Assembly: GCA_021795255.1 (NCBI GenBank)
Contig: JAJYPQ010000231.1
Location: forward strand, 1-6,572
DNA: 6,572 bases
Direction: 5' to 3'
Source of the DNA: Pseudomonadota bacterium
GTDB lineage: Bacteria > Pseudomonadota > Gammaproteobacteria > Acidiferrobacterales > Acidiferrobacteraceae
Of this stretch, positions 1 through 6,392 are shown one piece after another (position 1 is the first letter of the stretch; each line of letters starts with the position of its first letter). The notes beneath the pieces are model-generated. The model did no database searches. It was not told the DNA's origin and saw only the letters and a list, made by a program, of their open reading frames with translations. The position numbers were made by a program, and so were the translations under genes.

Positions 1-453
1 CGACAAGGCCTCCCCAGCATCGTGGATGCGTTGCTGCCCATCATGGTTGGCGGGCGTTTGTGCGTCCGCCGAAACTGAGCACACACACATTATGCCAATC
101 GTGACCTCCACTATGGCCAGTCGCACGGCGCTGGCGATCAACAGCCGGTCTGTGGAACGTTGTCAGTCAACGCCACACCCCGCCCTGACTGCACGCCCGC
201 GAGCGTCGGGCATGTGGCTCCCAGACCTCGACGTCGCCTACGCGCATCGGACAGGTTCAGCGTGAAAGACGGTCTGAGCCCACCGCCTGGTCGTCGCGCC
301 TGGGTTCCGTCCCTTATGCCCCCGGCCGTACGAATGTGCCTGGGCGGTGGCCTTTGCCCGCGCAGGCGCCGAGGGCGAAGGAATTCGGCTTACCGCCATT
401 CCCCGGATCCGAGCGGGTCGCGTCTTCCGTCAGGATCTGGACCACACGTCGTA
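1..453. other. Gene-poor left flank upstream of the operon
   Basis: I see no convincing complete gene here. Plus frame 1 is open from the window edge to a TGA at 76-78 and could be the last 25 codons of an upstream gene (ending ...CVRRN), but it is too short to identify. The open frame that runs into the lipoprotein gene from about 160 is rich in Arg and Pro and has no domain-like pattern, so I treat it as non-coding. Arms CCACCGCC (280-287) and GGCGGTGG (343-350) could pair in a leader RNA. I found no convincing -35/-10 pair and no recognisable riboswitch. The operon promoter presumably lies here or further upstream. Confidence 0.5.
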
Positions 454-1572
454 ATGACCACAAGAGTTCTACGTCTTTCTGCTGTCCTGCTCGCCGTTAT
501 CGTCCTCGCGGGCTGCGCCACCGTGCCCGAAAGACCCCCCGGCACACCATTGGATGGGGTTCGACTTAAGCACGCCCGCTACCTGCAGATCATCTCCTCA
601 CCACAACGGGCGATCCGGATAGCGTACCTGACGGCTTTGCCGCGGCCACACCACGCCGCTGCGCCCCTGGTATGCCGCCACGCCGCTCCTCGCGACCGCC
701 ATCTGGCTCGCGGGGCGTGGATCTGGAAAACTGCGGACCTCCTTGGGCACCCCCGCCGCACCAAGGCATTTCTTCGTAAGGCCCGCGCGCTTCGACTGAA
801 TCGCCTCTACCTTTATTTGACGGGGCCGCTTGCTCGCTACGCCCCTCTATTGCGTGCGGCGCACCGTTTAGCAATTCGCGTCTATGCGCTGACCGGTGAC
901 CCATCCAATATCATGAACCCAGGCGCCGTCTCCGCCTCGATCAAGGCGGTGGAACATTATAATCGCGTTCACCGCTCCAGCTTCGCCGGGATGCAATTCG
1001 ACATCGAGCCGTATACGCTCGCTTCATTCCCAAACCACGAGCACGCGGTATACCGACGCTACGTCCGGCTGGTTAACACTATACGAGCGGATATCGGTGA
1101 CAAAATGGATTGGGGCCTCGTCGTCCCCTTTTGGTTCGAAGACATTCGACTGGACCATAAAGACCTGCTCTCGCTTGTCATGAGAGATACCGACAACGTG
1201 ACCGTCATGGCTTACCGTACCCATTACAAGGCCATCATAGCCCTTGCAAACAACAGCCTTTGTGAAGGTGACGCTCTACACAGGAACGTCTATATCGGCC
1301 TTGAGACGTCGCCGATCCCAGACAGAACCGATTTCGTATTGAGTATCCGGCAAGCTAGGCGCTACATACACTACTACCGGGGACGACCATACATGGACCG
1401 CCGTATCACGGGCGCGAAATCCCTGATCGCGCATCACGTCGTTCTGGGATCGTATATCTCCTTTTATCCGCACATCGCAACGGCGATTCACATGACAAAA
1501 AGATACCCGCGGTACACCCGCTTCTCCGGGTGGATCCTTGACGGGCTAGACGAGGAATGGCATGTCCACTAA
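454..1572 (+). CDS. Lipoprotein with GH18-like TIM-barrel (putative exopolysaccharide glycosidase)
   Basis: The 372-residue product starts at ATG 454. This start gives a textbook lipoprotein signal: basic n-region (R4, R7), hydrophobic stretch V11-L18 and lipobox L18-A-G-C21, so Cys21 should be lipidated. Upstream in-frame sequence is Arg/Pro-rich and would bury the signal; no good Shine-Dalgarno is visible. Residues about 35-85 look like a linker, and the folded domain begins near W89-I-W91. A-G-M-Q-F-D183-I-E185 aligns with the GH18 motif DGxDxDxE, keeping only the last Asp and the catalytic Glu. M252-A-Y254-R resembles the GH18 MxYD strand, and W360 near the C-terminus suits the beta-8 Trp. 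These motifs suggest a TIM-barrel glycoside hydrolase of GH18 type, possibly acting on an amino-sugar polymer, but the family is inferred by eye. Gene 2 starts inside its end, so it belongs to the exopolysaccharide operon. It could instead be a non-catalytic glycan-binding or modifying protein, occupying the role of PgaB without its deacetylase domain. Confidence 0.8.
   Translation: MTTRVLRLSAVLLAVIVLAGCATVPERPPGTPLDGVRLKHARYLQIISSPQRAIRIAYLTALPRPHHAAAPLVCRHAAPRDRHLARGAWIWKTADLLGHPRRTKAFLRKARALRLNRLYLYLTGPLARYAPLLRAAHRLAIRVYALTGDPSNIMNPGAVSASIKAVEHYNRVHRSSFAGMQFDIEPYTLASFPNHEHAVYRRYVRLVNTIRADIGDKMDWGLVVPFWFEDIRLDHKDLLSLVMRDTDNVTVMAYRTHYKAIIALANNSLCEGDALHRNVYIGLETSPIPDRTDFVLSIRQARRYIHYYRGRPYMDRRITGAKSLIAHHVVLGSYISFYPHIATAIHMTKRYPRYTRFSGWILDGLDEEWHVH
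1552..1557 (+). promoter_or_regulatory. Shine-Dalgarno GAGGAA for the TPR/barrel gene
   Basis: GAGGAA lies four bases before ATG 1562, inside the last codons of the lipoprotein gene. The two genes overlap by 11 bases, which favours coupled translation. The spacing is a little short. Confidence 0.5.
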
Positions 1573-3145
1573 ACCCATTAAGGTCGCTGTCGTGGGCTCA
1601 ATCCTATTCATATCATTGACGCCCCTGCCCGCTTGTGCGGGTCTGCCGAAATATGATTCCGCCATTCGGCAGGTCGACAAAGATTTCAGCGCTGGCCGCC
1701 GCCTCGCGGCCCTAAGTGAGCTCGAGAGACTGCACAAGGCCTATCCCGGCAACCCGGAGGTCTCGGCGCTCCTTATCCAAACACAATGCACGCTGCACGA
1801 ATTTCGACACGCGCAGTCCCTTATAAGTCAAGTTGGTGCACAGGCACGCTACCCGGAGCTTGCCCACGCCATAGATGTCTGCCGCGAGGACCAGACGTTC
1901 TTCGATGGCGAATCCGCGTTACGAAACGGGGACGCCGCAGCAGCTGTCCATCTCGTTTCGCCGCTTTATCCCAACGGGCCGGACCCATACCGGGCAGGCC
2001 TCATCCTGGCGCGCGCCTACCTAGCAGAACATAAGCTCGGTAAGGCTATCGCGCTCTACCGATCCTTAGCCCGGCGCTATCCATCCGACAAGGGGCTTGT
2101 AGTCCAGGCGAGGCGTCTCCAGGCGGAGTCGACATTATCTGAGGCTCGCCGCCAACTCGCCCATGGACACACCGCCAAGGCCATTACCCTCGCGCGCCCC
2201 CTTTACCGACACGGCCCGGATCCCTACTCGGCAGGCCTGATACTGGCACGCGCTTACGCGGCGCAGCGCAATTTCGCCGCCGCGGCTACCGTTTATACGA
2301 CCTTAGCCAAGGACTATCCGAACGACAAAGGACTTATCGTAGACGCAACCGTGAGCAACGTCGAAGCGGGGCACGCGACGGTCGCCAAGCACGATCTCCG
2401 CCAACTGAACGCCTCGCAGAGACGCGCCGTGTTCGTCTCGCTCGGTCGGGGCGTCAACCGGCTCTATAGGAACTTTGTCACCGTCTACGGCTCCGTTGCC
2501 CACTCGAGCAGCCCCTATCCCCCCGACCAGAGCTTCGGCATCCAGGATGGGACCGCCACGGCCATCGGCACGTTTGTCGCGAGCATACAACAGACCCATC
2601 GCTTCGCCCAAACCGCCAATATGTTCGGCCTCAATTACTACACGAGCCTCGGCTCCGGATACTCGGGCGAGATGTCCCTCGACTACAGTCCGCCAAACAC
2701 CATCCTTGCGCGCGAGGCGATCGGCGTCTCTCTGACACGCAGCTTCCGTGACCTATCCGTCGAAGGCAGCGTGCGCCATCTCGTCTACGCCCAAACGGTG
2801 GCCAATGTCCTGTTCGGTGGTATCGGAATCTATCCGAGCGCCCATATCCATGTAGAAACTGGTGTTTATTACGTTCCCGTGATCAGGGCCTATAGCGTAC
2901 TCGTGGCGCCCGAGTGGTTCCATGGCGAGGGAAACCGTACCTATCTCTATCTCACCGCGGGGGAAACTGGGGAACAACTCCTGAGAAGTAACGCCATACT
3001 GCGCACCCCGGGCTACAGCGCGACGCTGGGAGAGACCTTCCAGATCACTCATAGAACCTATCTAAACACCGAAATTTTCTATGAACACCGATCCGGCCTT
3101 TACGACCGGAGCGGCCTCTATATCGCCCTGACACGGAGGTGGTGA
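1562..3145 (+). CDS. TPR outer-membrane protein with YaiO-like C-terminal beta-barrel (putative glycan exporter)
   Basis: The product is 527 residues. A signal peptide (K4, K7, then hydrophobic V8-L22) ends at A24-C-A26, a likely signal peptidase I site. L22-P-A-C25 is a poor lipobox because of Pro. Residues about 30-300 are helical TPR-like repeats, including a 79-residue tandem duplication (PDPY at D141 and D220). From about 303 to W527 the sequence becomes alternating polar/hydrophobic with many Tyr, Gly and Arg, as in outer-membrane strands. The end, ...YIALTRRW, has the terminal aromatic residue typical of barrel assembly signals. The G-N-R459-T-Y-L-Y-L strand and overall barrel length (about 225 residues) recall the YaiO family. 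In PgaA and AlgK/AlgE, periplasmic TPRs plus a barrel conduct a polysaccharide through the periplasm and outer membrane; I infer the same role here. It overlaps gene 1 by 11 bases and gene 3 by one. YaiO assignment is from recollection of the family, not alignment. Confidence 0.85.
   Translation: MSTKPIKVAVVGSILFISLTPLPACAGLPKYDSAIRQVDKDFSAGRRLAALSELERLHKAYPGNPEVSALLIQTQCTLHEFRHAQSLISQVGAQARYPELAHAIDVCREDQTFFDGESALRNGDAAAAVHLVSPLYPNGPDPYRAGLILARAYLAEHKLGKAIALYRSLARRYPSDKGLVVQARRLQAESTLSEARRQLAHGHTAKAITLARPLYRHGPDPYSAGLILARAYAAQRNFAAAATVYTTLAKDYPNDKGLIVDATVSNVEAGHATVAKHDLRQLNASQRRAVFVSLGRGVNRLYRNFVTVYGSVAHSSSPYPPDQSFGIQDGTATAIGTFVASIQQTHRFAQTANMFGLNYYTSLGSGYSGEMSLDYSPPNTILAREAIGVSLTRSFRDLSVEGSVRHLVYAQTVANVLFGGIGIYPSAHIHVETGVYYVPVIRAYSVLVAPEWFHGEGNRTYLYLTAGETGEQLLRSNAILRTPGYSATLGETFQITHRTYLNTEIFYEHRSGLYDRSGLYIALTRRW
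1916..2389 (+). repeat. Internal tandem duplication, 237-bp (79-codon) period
   Basis: Two units, about 1916-2152 and 2153-2389, encode parallel segments of the TPR region. Both contain PLY, xGPDPY, AGLILARAY, and later YP-x-DKGL. Over 45 bases (1976-2020 against 2213-2257) I count nine differences, mostly at third codon positions. This indicates a fairly recent in-frame duplication kept under purifying selection. The similarity fades in the last 15 or so codons of each unit. Confidence 0.85.
3135..3140 (+). promoter_or_regulatory. Shine-Dalgarno GGAGGT that sets the HEAT gene start
   Basis: GGAGGT lies just upstream of ATG 3145 (four bases after the T). In-frame GTG codons at 3139 and 3142 overlap or abut this site, so they are poor starts. 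ATG 3145 shares its A with the TGA stop of gene 2 (TGATG), the usual sign of translational coupling. Confidence 0.75.
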
Positions 3146-4239
3146 TGGGCACCATTGACTCTCTAGTCTTTCCCTATCTCATCGTAGCGCTCCTGTGGGC
3201 CGTGATCATATTTTTTGTGATCTCGATCAGCGTCCTGGTCGTTGGTCTCGGCTTGCACAAGCGCCACATCGCCCAGCGTGATCATGTCCGACACCAACAA
3301 ATGAGCAGCTATCGAGAGGCGATTGCTGCGATCAGCCCGGGGGACGCGGTTGGCCCGCTGCGCGTTCCCGACTTCGATGCCGCATGCGCTCTGGGAGCTG
3401 CCGTCACAGAGACCTGCAGCGAGCAAAACGCCCTTCCTTCCGCCGCCTTACATGAGGCGATAGACATGTCCGGGGCCATCCCTTTGATCCTTGCGCGGTT
3501 ACAAGCCAAAGACTGGGGCGTAAGGTTCCTCGCTGCCAGCGCGCTAGGCGACTTCCGTCTTCCCAAACTTTTCGACCCGATTACCGAGTTCGCCCACTCA
3601 GAACCTCATTTGCTGGTGTTCGGAAATTGCCTCTATGCAGCCGCGAATTGCGTCTCAGAGCCCCACCAAATTCGAACCCTTTTCGATCTGATACATTCCC
3701 GACGCGATACCTCGTCCGGCTACGATGAAGGTATGTTTAGACATGCGCTTCAGACGCTCAGCCTCCGCCATACGCCCCCAGAACACATGGCGGCCGCGCT
3801 GCGCTTCTGTCTCCAGTCGCCAAACGCCACGGAGCCGCATCTCCTATCCCTTATCCAGGCCATCGGCAAGGAGAAACTCGTCGCCTTCAAAGATGAACTC
3901 GTTCTTATCGGGCGAAAGTTCAAGAGCCCACGCCTTCTGGCCGCCGTCATGCGCGCCGTCTACAACATGGGCCTATGCGATCGCTTTGTACTCGAACACA
4001 TCGGATCCCAGAGCGCCATTCTCAATATCACAGCGATCCGTTCCGCCGCTTATTGCGACGACGATGTATCCTCCCCAATCGGCCAGCAACTGCGGTCCCA
4101 AGACTTCAACGTCCGTTACGCGGCTGCGACCACGCTCAAGGCGCTAGGCGCCACTGGGCACCGCGAGCTTCTCGATCGTTGCACCAGCAGCGACCCCTAC
4201 GCGCGCGACATGGCCGCTTTCGCGCTTACTGTGGAGTAG
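3145..4239 (+). CDS. Membrane-anchored HEAT-repeat protein (putative regulator or scaffold of the synthase)
   Basis: The product is 364 residues from ATG 3145. One long hydrophobic segment spans about residues 8-37 and is followed by K39-R40-H41, which predicts N-terminus out and the bulk of the protein in the cytoplasm. The rest is alpha-helical with HEAT-like repeats. The clearest are D123-W-G-V-R127-F-L-A-A-S-A-L and F321-N-V-R324-Y-A-A-A-T-T-L, the classic D/x-V-R-x-x-A-A-x-x-L helix-2 pattern, and the last repeat D350-P-Y-A-R354-D-M-A-A. I see no catalytic motif, PilZ domain or nucleotide-binding loop. HEAT solenoids bind other proteins. Placed between the outer-membrane exporter and the glycosyltransferase, and coupled to both, it probably docks on the cytoplasmic face of the synthase to assemble or regulate it. 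That role is inference; PgaD, its positional analogue in pga operons, is unrelated in sequence. Confidence 0.8.
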   Translation: MGTIDSLVFPYLIVALLWAVIIFFVISISVLVVGLGLHKRHIAQRDHVRHQQMSSYREAIAAISPGDAVGPLRVPDFDAACALGAAVTETCSEQNALPSAALHEAIDMSGAIPLILARLQAKDWGVRFLAASALGDFRLPKLFDPITEFAHSEPHLLVFGNCLYAAANCVSEPHQIRTLFDLIHSRRDTSSGYDEGMFRHALQTLSLRHTPPEHMAAALRFCLQSPNATEPHLLSLIQAIGKEKLVAFKDELVLIGRKFKSPRLLAAVMRAVYNMGLCDRFVLEHIGSQSAILNITAIRSAAYCDDDVSSPIGQQLRSQDFNVRYAAATTLKALGATGHRELLDRCTSSDPYARDMAAFALTVE

Positions 4240-4242
4240 ACC

Positions 4243-5679
4243 ATGTTTCTTGCACTACTATCCATCACCCACACCCTGCTGTGCTTCCAGGTCCTGGTTC
4301 TCCTTTCGTTTCTCCTCATCAACGGGAGTTACACATATATAACTATTTTTGCCTTCCGACATTTGCGGGACTCCATCAACGCGCGACCCACCGTGGATCA
4401 ACTGCGATCGTTCGCCGAAAACGCCAATATGCGGCCGATCACCATCGCCATTCCTGCCCGCAATGAACAAGTGACGATCATAGACACTATTCTTGCGGCG
4501 ACGCGCATGAATTACCCGGAATTCGAGATACTCGTGGTGAACGACGGATCGACCGACGCCACTCTGGAGCGGGTCATAGAGCGATTCGACATGGTCCCCA
4601 TCGCGCGCCCCGGCCGCGTGCGGCTCAAGACGGCCCCTGTCCGAACGGTCTTCGTGTCACGCAGCGTGCCGAACCTCTGGCTCATAGACAAGGACAACGG
4701 CGGCAAGGCTGACGCGCTCAACGTGGCGCTCAACTTCAGTCGCTATCCGCTCTTTTGCGCCATTGACGCCGACTCCGTACTGGACCCCGACGCGCTCCTT
4801 CGCATGGGTCACCAGTTCCTGATCAACCGCGACCTCGTTGCCGCGGGCGGCTCGATTCGAGTACTAAACGGCTGTATCGCGGAAAACTCGCAGATCAAGA
4901 CCATCCGCTCACCAGGGACCATACTCGCGAATATCCAAGTCGCGGAATATCTCCGCAGCTTCATGGCCGGCCGCGTTACCCTAAGCGAGCACGACAGCCT
5001 GCTGATCATATCCGGGGCGTTTGGCATATTCCGGAAAGATCTTATGCTGGCTGTTGACGGATTTCGAAACACTGTGGGCGAGGACATGGACCTCGTACTC
5101 AGGCTGCACCGTTATTGCGTCGACAACGGTATCAATTACCGGGTCTATTTCATATCCGAACCCGTATGCTGGACCCAAGTGCCCAGCGATCTCTTCTCCT
5201 TGCTACGTCAGCGCAACCGCTGGCAGCGGGGACTCGTCGACAGCATATGGCACAACCGCGTCATGTTGTTCAACCCCAAATACGGGAAGGCGGGGACATT
5301 GGGTATGCCGTTCTTCTTATTTATCGAGCTTTTCGGGCCCCTAATGGAATTCATAGGCTATGTGGGGTTTGTCCTGTTCTATATATTTCACATGCTTAAC
5401 CCGGTTTTCGCCCTTCTATTCTTTACCATTTCTATCCTTTGGGGGATGTGGCTCAACATGGCGGCCGTCCTTCTTGATAACTTTGTGACAAAAAGATACG
5501 AACGTCTATTCGACGCGTACAAGATAGCCATTCTTGGATCACTGGAATATATCGGCTACCGCCAGATCGTTGTCGTCGAGCGGCTGATTTCGACATTCCA
5601 GGTGACGCGTTCCCAGTGGGGACAGGTTCGTCGTAAACAACTCTATGCTGACGGTGCTGTTAATGAAACTCAATCCTAA
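4243..5679 (+). CDS. Family 2 glycosyltransferase, processive exopolysaccharide synthase (PgaC/NfrB/IcaA-like)
   Basis: The product is 478 residues, starting at ATG 4243 with GGAG six bases upstream (4233-4236), three bases after the HEAT stop. An N-terminal hydrophobic region (about 5-45) precedes a GT-A domain beginning P65-I-T-I-A-I-P-A-R-N-E75. Key motifs are present in order: V-N-D101-G-S-T-D105 (nucleotide-sugar), G153-G-K155-A-D157, D175-A-D177 (metal/UDP), G279-E280-D281 (catalytic base) and Q323-R-N-R-W327 (acceptor/processivity). These are the marks of cellulose, hyaluronan and poly-N-acetylglucosamine synthases. Two or three membrane helices follow (about 355-412), including F-L-F-I-E362-L-F-G-P-L-M-E-F-I-G-Y, then a cytoplasmic C-terminal tail ending near W-G-Q-V-R-R. 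It should polymerise a beta-linked sugar at the cytoplasmic face and pass the chain through its own membrane channel. No PilZ domain is attached, so c-di-GMP control, if any, is through another subunit. Sugar identity cannot be read from the sequence. Confidence 0.93.
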   Translation: MFLALLSITHTLLCFQVLVLLSFLLINGSYTYITIFAFRHLRDSINARPTVDQLRSFAENANMRPITIAIPARNEQVTIIDTILAATRMNYPEFEILVVNDGSTDATLERVIERFDMVPIARPGRVRLKTAPVRTVFVSRSVPNLWLIDKDNGGKADALNVALNFSRYPLFCAIDADSVLDPDALLRMGHQFLINRDLVAAGGSIRVLNGCIAENSQIKTIRSPGTILANIQVAEYLRSFMAGRVTLSEHDSLLIISGAFGIFRKDLMLAVDGFRNTVGEDMDLVLRLHRYCVDNGINYRVYFISEPVCWTQVPSDLFSLLRQRNRWQRGLVDSIWHNRVMLFNPKYGKAGTLGMPFFLFIELFGPLMEFIGYVGFVLFYIFHMLNPVFALLFFTISILWGMWLNMAAVLLDNFVTKRYERLFDAYKIAILGSLEYIGYRQIVVVERLISTFQVTRSQWGQVRRKQLYADGAVNETQS

Positions 5680-6259
5680 AGCTCTCCTGGCTCGCACTTT
5701 CGGCCTCATTCTCAGAATCGCGCTATTTGCGATCGTTCTAGCCGGCCCGGCCTATCTCTTTCTAGCCAACTTCGCGGTTTTTGAGCCATTCCTGTTTCCC
5801 CTACACTACCTCCAGGGCAACGTCCGACGCGCTGGCGAGCATATCATTGTCGGCCCCTACCCGGACTACGGATCTCTTGTGGCTTTGCATGAGCGGGGAG
5901 TCAAAATTGTCATATCGTTGCTGGATCCCCACCTTATCTATGAAAAATCGCTGATAAGGCGCGAGGATCTTTTGGCCAAGCAAATCGGAATCAAAGAATA
6001 CAACTTCCCCATGAACAGCGGGGAACCGCCGACGAGCGTCAGAAACTTAGCCTCCCTGCGTCACATAAGACAGGTCATACGCACTCACCCTAAGACGACT
6101 ATCTATATTCATTGTTACCTGGGCAAGCATCGCGTGGGATATGTGGTCGCGATGCTCAAAAAGGAGTCGGGCGCGCCGGCAGGCCCCAACGGCCATGCAC
6201 CAGTCTTGCCGGCCGATCGCGGGAAGGGCGCGGCCCCCATTCAGGCCTATGGTTCGTAG
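5663..6259 (+). CDS. Membrane-anchored dual-specificity/tyrosine-type phosphatase (TpbA- or Siw14-like)
   Basis: ATG 5663 gives 198 residues and a 17-base overlap with the glycosyltransferase. ATG 5645 is in frame (204 residues) but has no Shine-Dalgarno, while CGGTG at 5652-5656 is a weak one for 5663. A basic N-terminus (K2, K6, R11, R17) precedes a hydrophobic stretch of about residues 14-45, which predicts an anchor with the catalytic domain outside, though two passes are possible. The domain carries the usual features: Gly-Pro-x-Pro strand, G-V-K-I-V-I-S-L-L, Y-N-F-P-M near 114-117, and the loop H150-C151-Y-L-G-K-H-R157-V-G. C151 is the nucleophile and R157 binds phosphate. The loop resembles that of Siw14-type phosphatases (CxRGKHRTG), but the usual Thr after Arg is V158. 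N118-S-G-E121-P-P occupies the general-acid loop, where an Asp is expected; E121 might substitute. The last 37 residues are Gly/Ala/Pro-rich, unlike a helical phosphatase tail. Role inferred: regulation of polysaccharide output. Confidence 0.78.
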   Translation: MKLNPKALLARTFGLILRIALFAIVLAGPAYLFLANFAVFEPFLFPLHYLQGNVRRAGEHIIVGPYPDYGSLVALHERGVKIVISLLDPHLIYEKSLIRREDLLAKQIGIKEYNFPMNSGEPPTSVRNLASLRHIRQVIRTHPKTTIYIHCYLGKHRVGYVVAMLKKESGAPAGPNGHAPVLPADRGKGAAPIQAYGS

Positions 6260-6377
6260 CACCCGACAGGGCCGCCGGGACGACGCTCAACTGGCTAGAC
6301 GCTGAACGAATTTGGCCACCACCGGCCGATATTAGTCATCAGGTCAACATAAGATGATACGAGATGTTTGAACTTAA
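6260..6377. other. Intergenic gap between phosphatase and right-edge gene
   Basis: This 118-base gap holds no gene-like frame. The short palindromic GGCC arms around 6314-6328 are too small for a terminator. TAAGAT at 6350-6355 is a partial -10 match without a fitting -35. I list it only to record that the end of the operon is not marked by an obvious terminator. Confidence 0.4.
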
Positions 6378-6384
6378 GGGAGGT
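6378..6384 (+). promoter_or_regulatory. Strong Shine-Dalgarno GGGAGGT for the right-edge gene
   Basis: GGGAGGT lies eight bases before ATG 6393 and five before an in-frame GTG at 6390. Both starts are credible; ATG is preferred. In the 118 bases between the phosphatase stop and this site I see no terminator with a T-run, so read-through from the operon is possible. No convincing promoter was found either. Confidence 0.65.
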
Positions 6385-6392
6385 ACCTTGTG

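Noticed and set aside
26..265. Small open frame of 79 codons in the left flank
   Set aside because: No Shine-Dalgarno, no recognisable domain, and composition like a chance frame.
381..410. GAATTCGGCTT followed by GGATCC, resembling a cloning-vector junction
   Set aside because: The flanking sequence is continuous GC-rich DNA with no vector backbone; two six-base sites can occur by chance. Only worth a check if the assembly is suspect.
160..453. N-terminal extension of the lipoprotein reading frame by 98 codons
   Set aside because: The extension is Arg/Pro-rich, has no ribosome site and would place a perfect lipoprotein signal in the middle of the protein.
590..904. Minus-strand frame of 104 codons opposite the lipoprotein gene
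   Set aside because: Shadow of the plus-strand gene: Arg/Gly-rich, no start signal, and the plus frame carries the domain motifs.
1562..1639. TPR/barrel protein as a lipoprotein through L22-P-A-C25
   Set aside because: Pro in the lipobox is unfavourable and A24-C-A26 is a good signal peptidase I site; outer-membrane barrels are rarely lipidated.
2303..2611. Minus-strand frame of 102 codons opposite the TPR/barrel gene
   Set aside because: Antisense shadow with no signal or domain; the plus frame shows clear repeats and barrel pattern.
3139..3144. GTG start codons for the HEAT gene
   Set aside because: They overlap or directly follow the GGAGGT site; ATG 3145 has proper spacing and a stop-start overlap.
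6175..6213. Inverted repeat as a transcription terminator
   Set aside because: The nine-pair stem lies inside the phosphatase coding region, has a 21-base loop and no T-run after it.
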